Assembly: GCA_900769535.1 (NCBI GenBank)
Contig: CAAGHB010000077.1
Coordinates: 1-22,887 of the forward strand
DNA: 22,887 nucleotides
Origin: Clostridia bacterium
GTDB lineage: Bacteria; Bacillota; Clostridia; Oscillospirales; Acutalibacteraceae
Direction: 5' to 3'
The notes beneath the pieces are model-generated. The model saw only the letters and a program-made list of their open reading frames with translations. It searched no databases and had not been told where the DNA came from. The position numbers were made by a program, and so were the translations under genes. Shown piece after piece: positions 22,827 to 22,887 of this stretch (within the stretch, counting starts at the first letter, position 1; each line of letters opens with the position of its first letter).

Positions 22827-22887
22827 TGAGAATTTGTGAAAACGGAATTTATCGTGATATGACCGAGCAGGAAATTGCAGAAATGAA
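22826..22887 (+). CDS. Start of a small phage tail-module protein (truncated by the window edge)
   Basis: The ATG overlaps the previous stop (TAATG). About 20 codons are visible: MRICENGIYRDMTEQEIAEM. This start is familiar from small proteins coded directly after tail-fibre genes in Firmicutes prophages, whose role is unclear. The rest lies outside the window. Confidence 0.6.
   Translation, partial: MRICENGIYRDMTEQEIAEM

Overview
The window looks like chromosomal DNA of a Clostridia-type Bacillota, probably an Oscillospirales/Ruminococcaceae-like gut anaerobe. The evidence is AGGAGG-type ribosome binding sites on nearly every gene, TTG/GTG starts, TTGACA-17-TATAAT promoters, a T-box leader, a Mg2+-sensing M-box leader, a DUF6062 gene and a heterodimeric ABC exporter typical of this group. 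The species cannot be named from the sequence alone.

Layout. 1-323 (minus): start of a DUF6062 gene running off the left edge. 422-1255 (plus): Ogg-type 8-oxoguanine DNA glycosylase, closed by a strong terminator. 1322-3362 (plus): a magnesium unit made of promoter, M-box riboswitch, terminator, a 30-codon ORF, mgtE (its Shine-Dalgarno lies in a hairpin) and a DUF1653 gene. 3432-9471 (minus): an apparent five-gene operon read from the right as marR, two half ABC exporters forming a heterodimer, a sugar-transfer-type ATP-grasp protein and a TtcA-like tRNA thiolase. 9667-11706 (plus): an LtaS-like membrane sulfatase divergent from marR. 12002-12851 (plus): rplM-rpsI. 13017-14005: two convergent small membrane-protein genes of unknown function, the first clearly AT-rich and sitting between two nearly identical terminators. 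14133-15842 (plus): promoter, T-box leader and a stand-alone trpB. 15897-17306 (plus): a MATE exporter with its own promoter and terminator.

17382-22887 (plus) is a phage-derived module: a hairpin-rich leader, a P22-type portal protein, a small connector-like protein, the large terminase, a collagen-repeat tail fibre/baseplate protein and the first codons of another phage gene. The portal, connector and terminase genes overlap by a few bases, so they look like an intact coupled unit. No coat, scaffold, protease, small terminase, integrase or repressor gene is in view, and the order (portal before terminase, then directly tail fibre) is unusual. The window ends before the element does.

The most interesting points are: the small ORF and Shine-Dalgarno hairpin between the Mg2+ riboswitch and mgtE; the solitary T-box-controlled trpB, which suggests indole salvage; the near-identical terminators flanking an AT-rich orphan gene; the perfect dyad at the marR promoter next to an exporter pair whose motifs show one dead ATPase site; and the compact portal-connector-terminase-fibre phage module with a potential switch-like leader.
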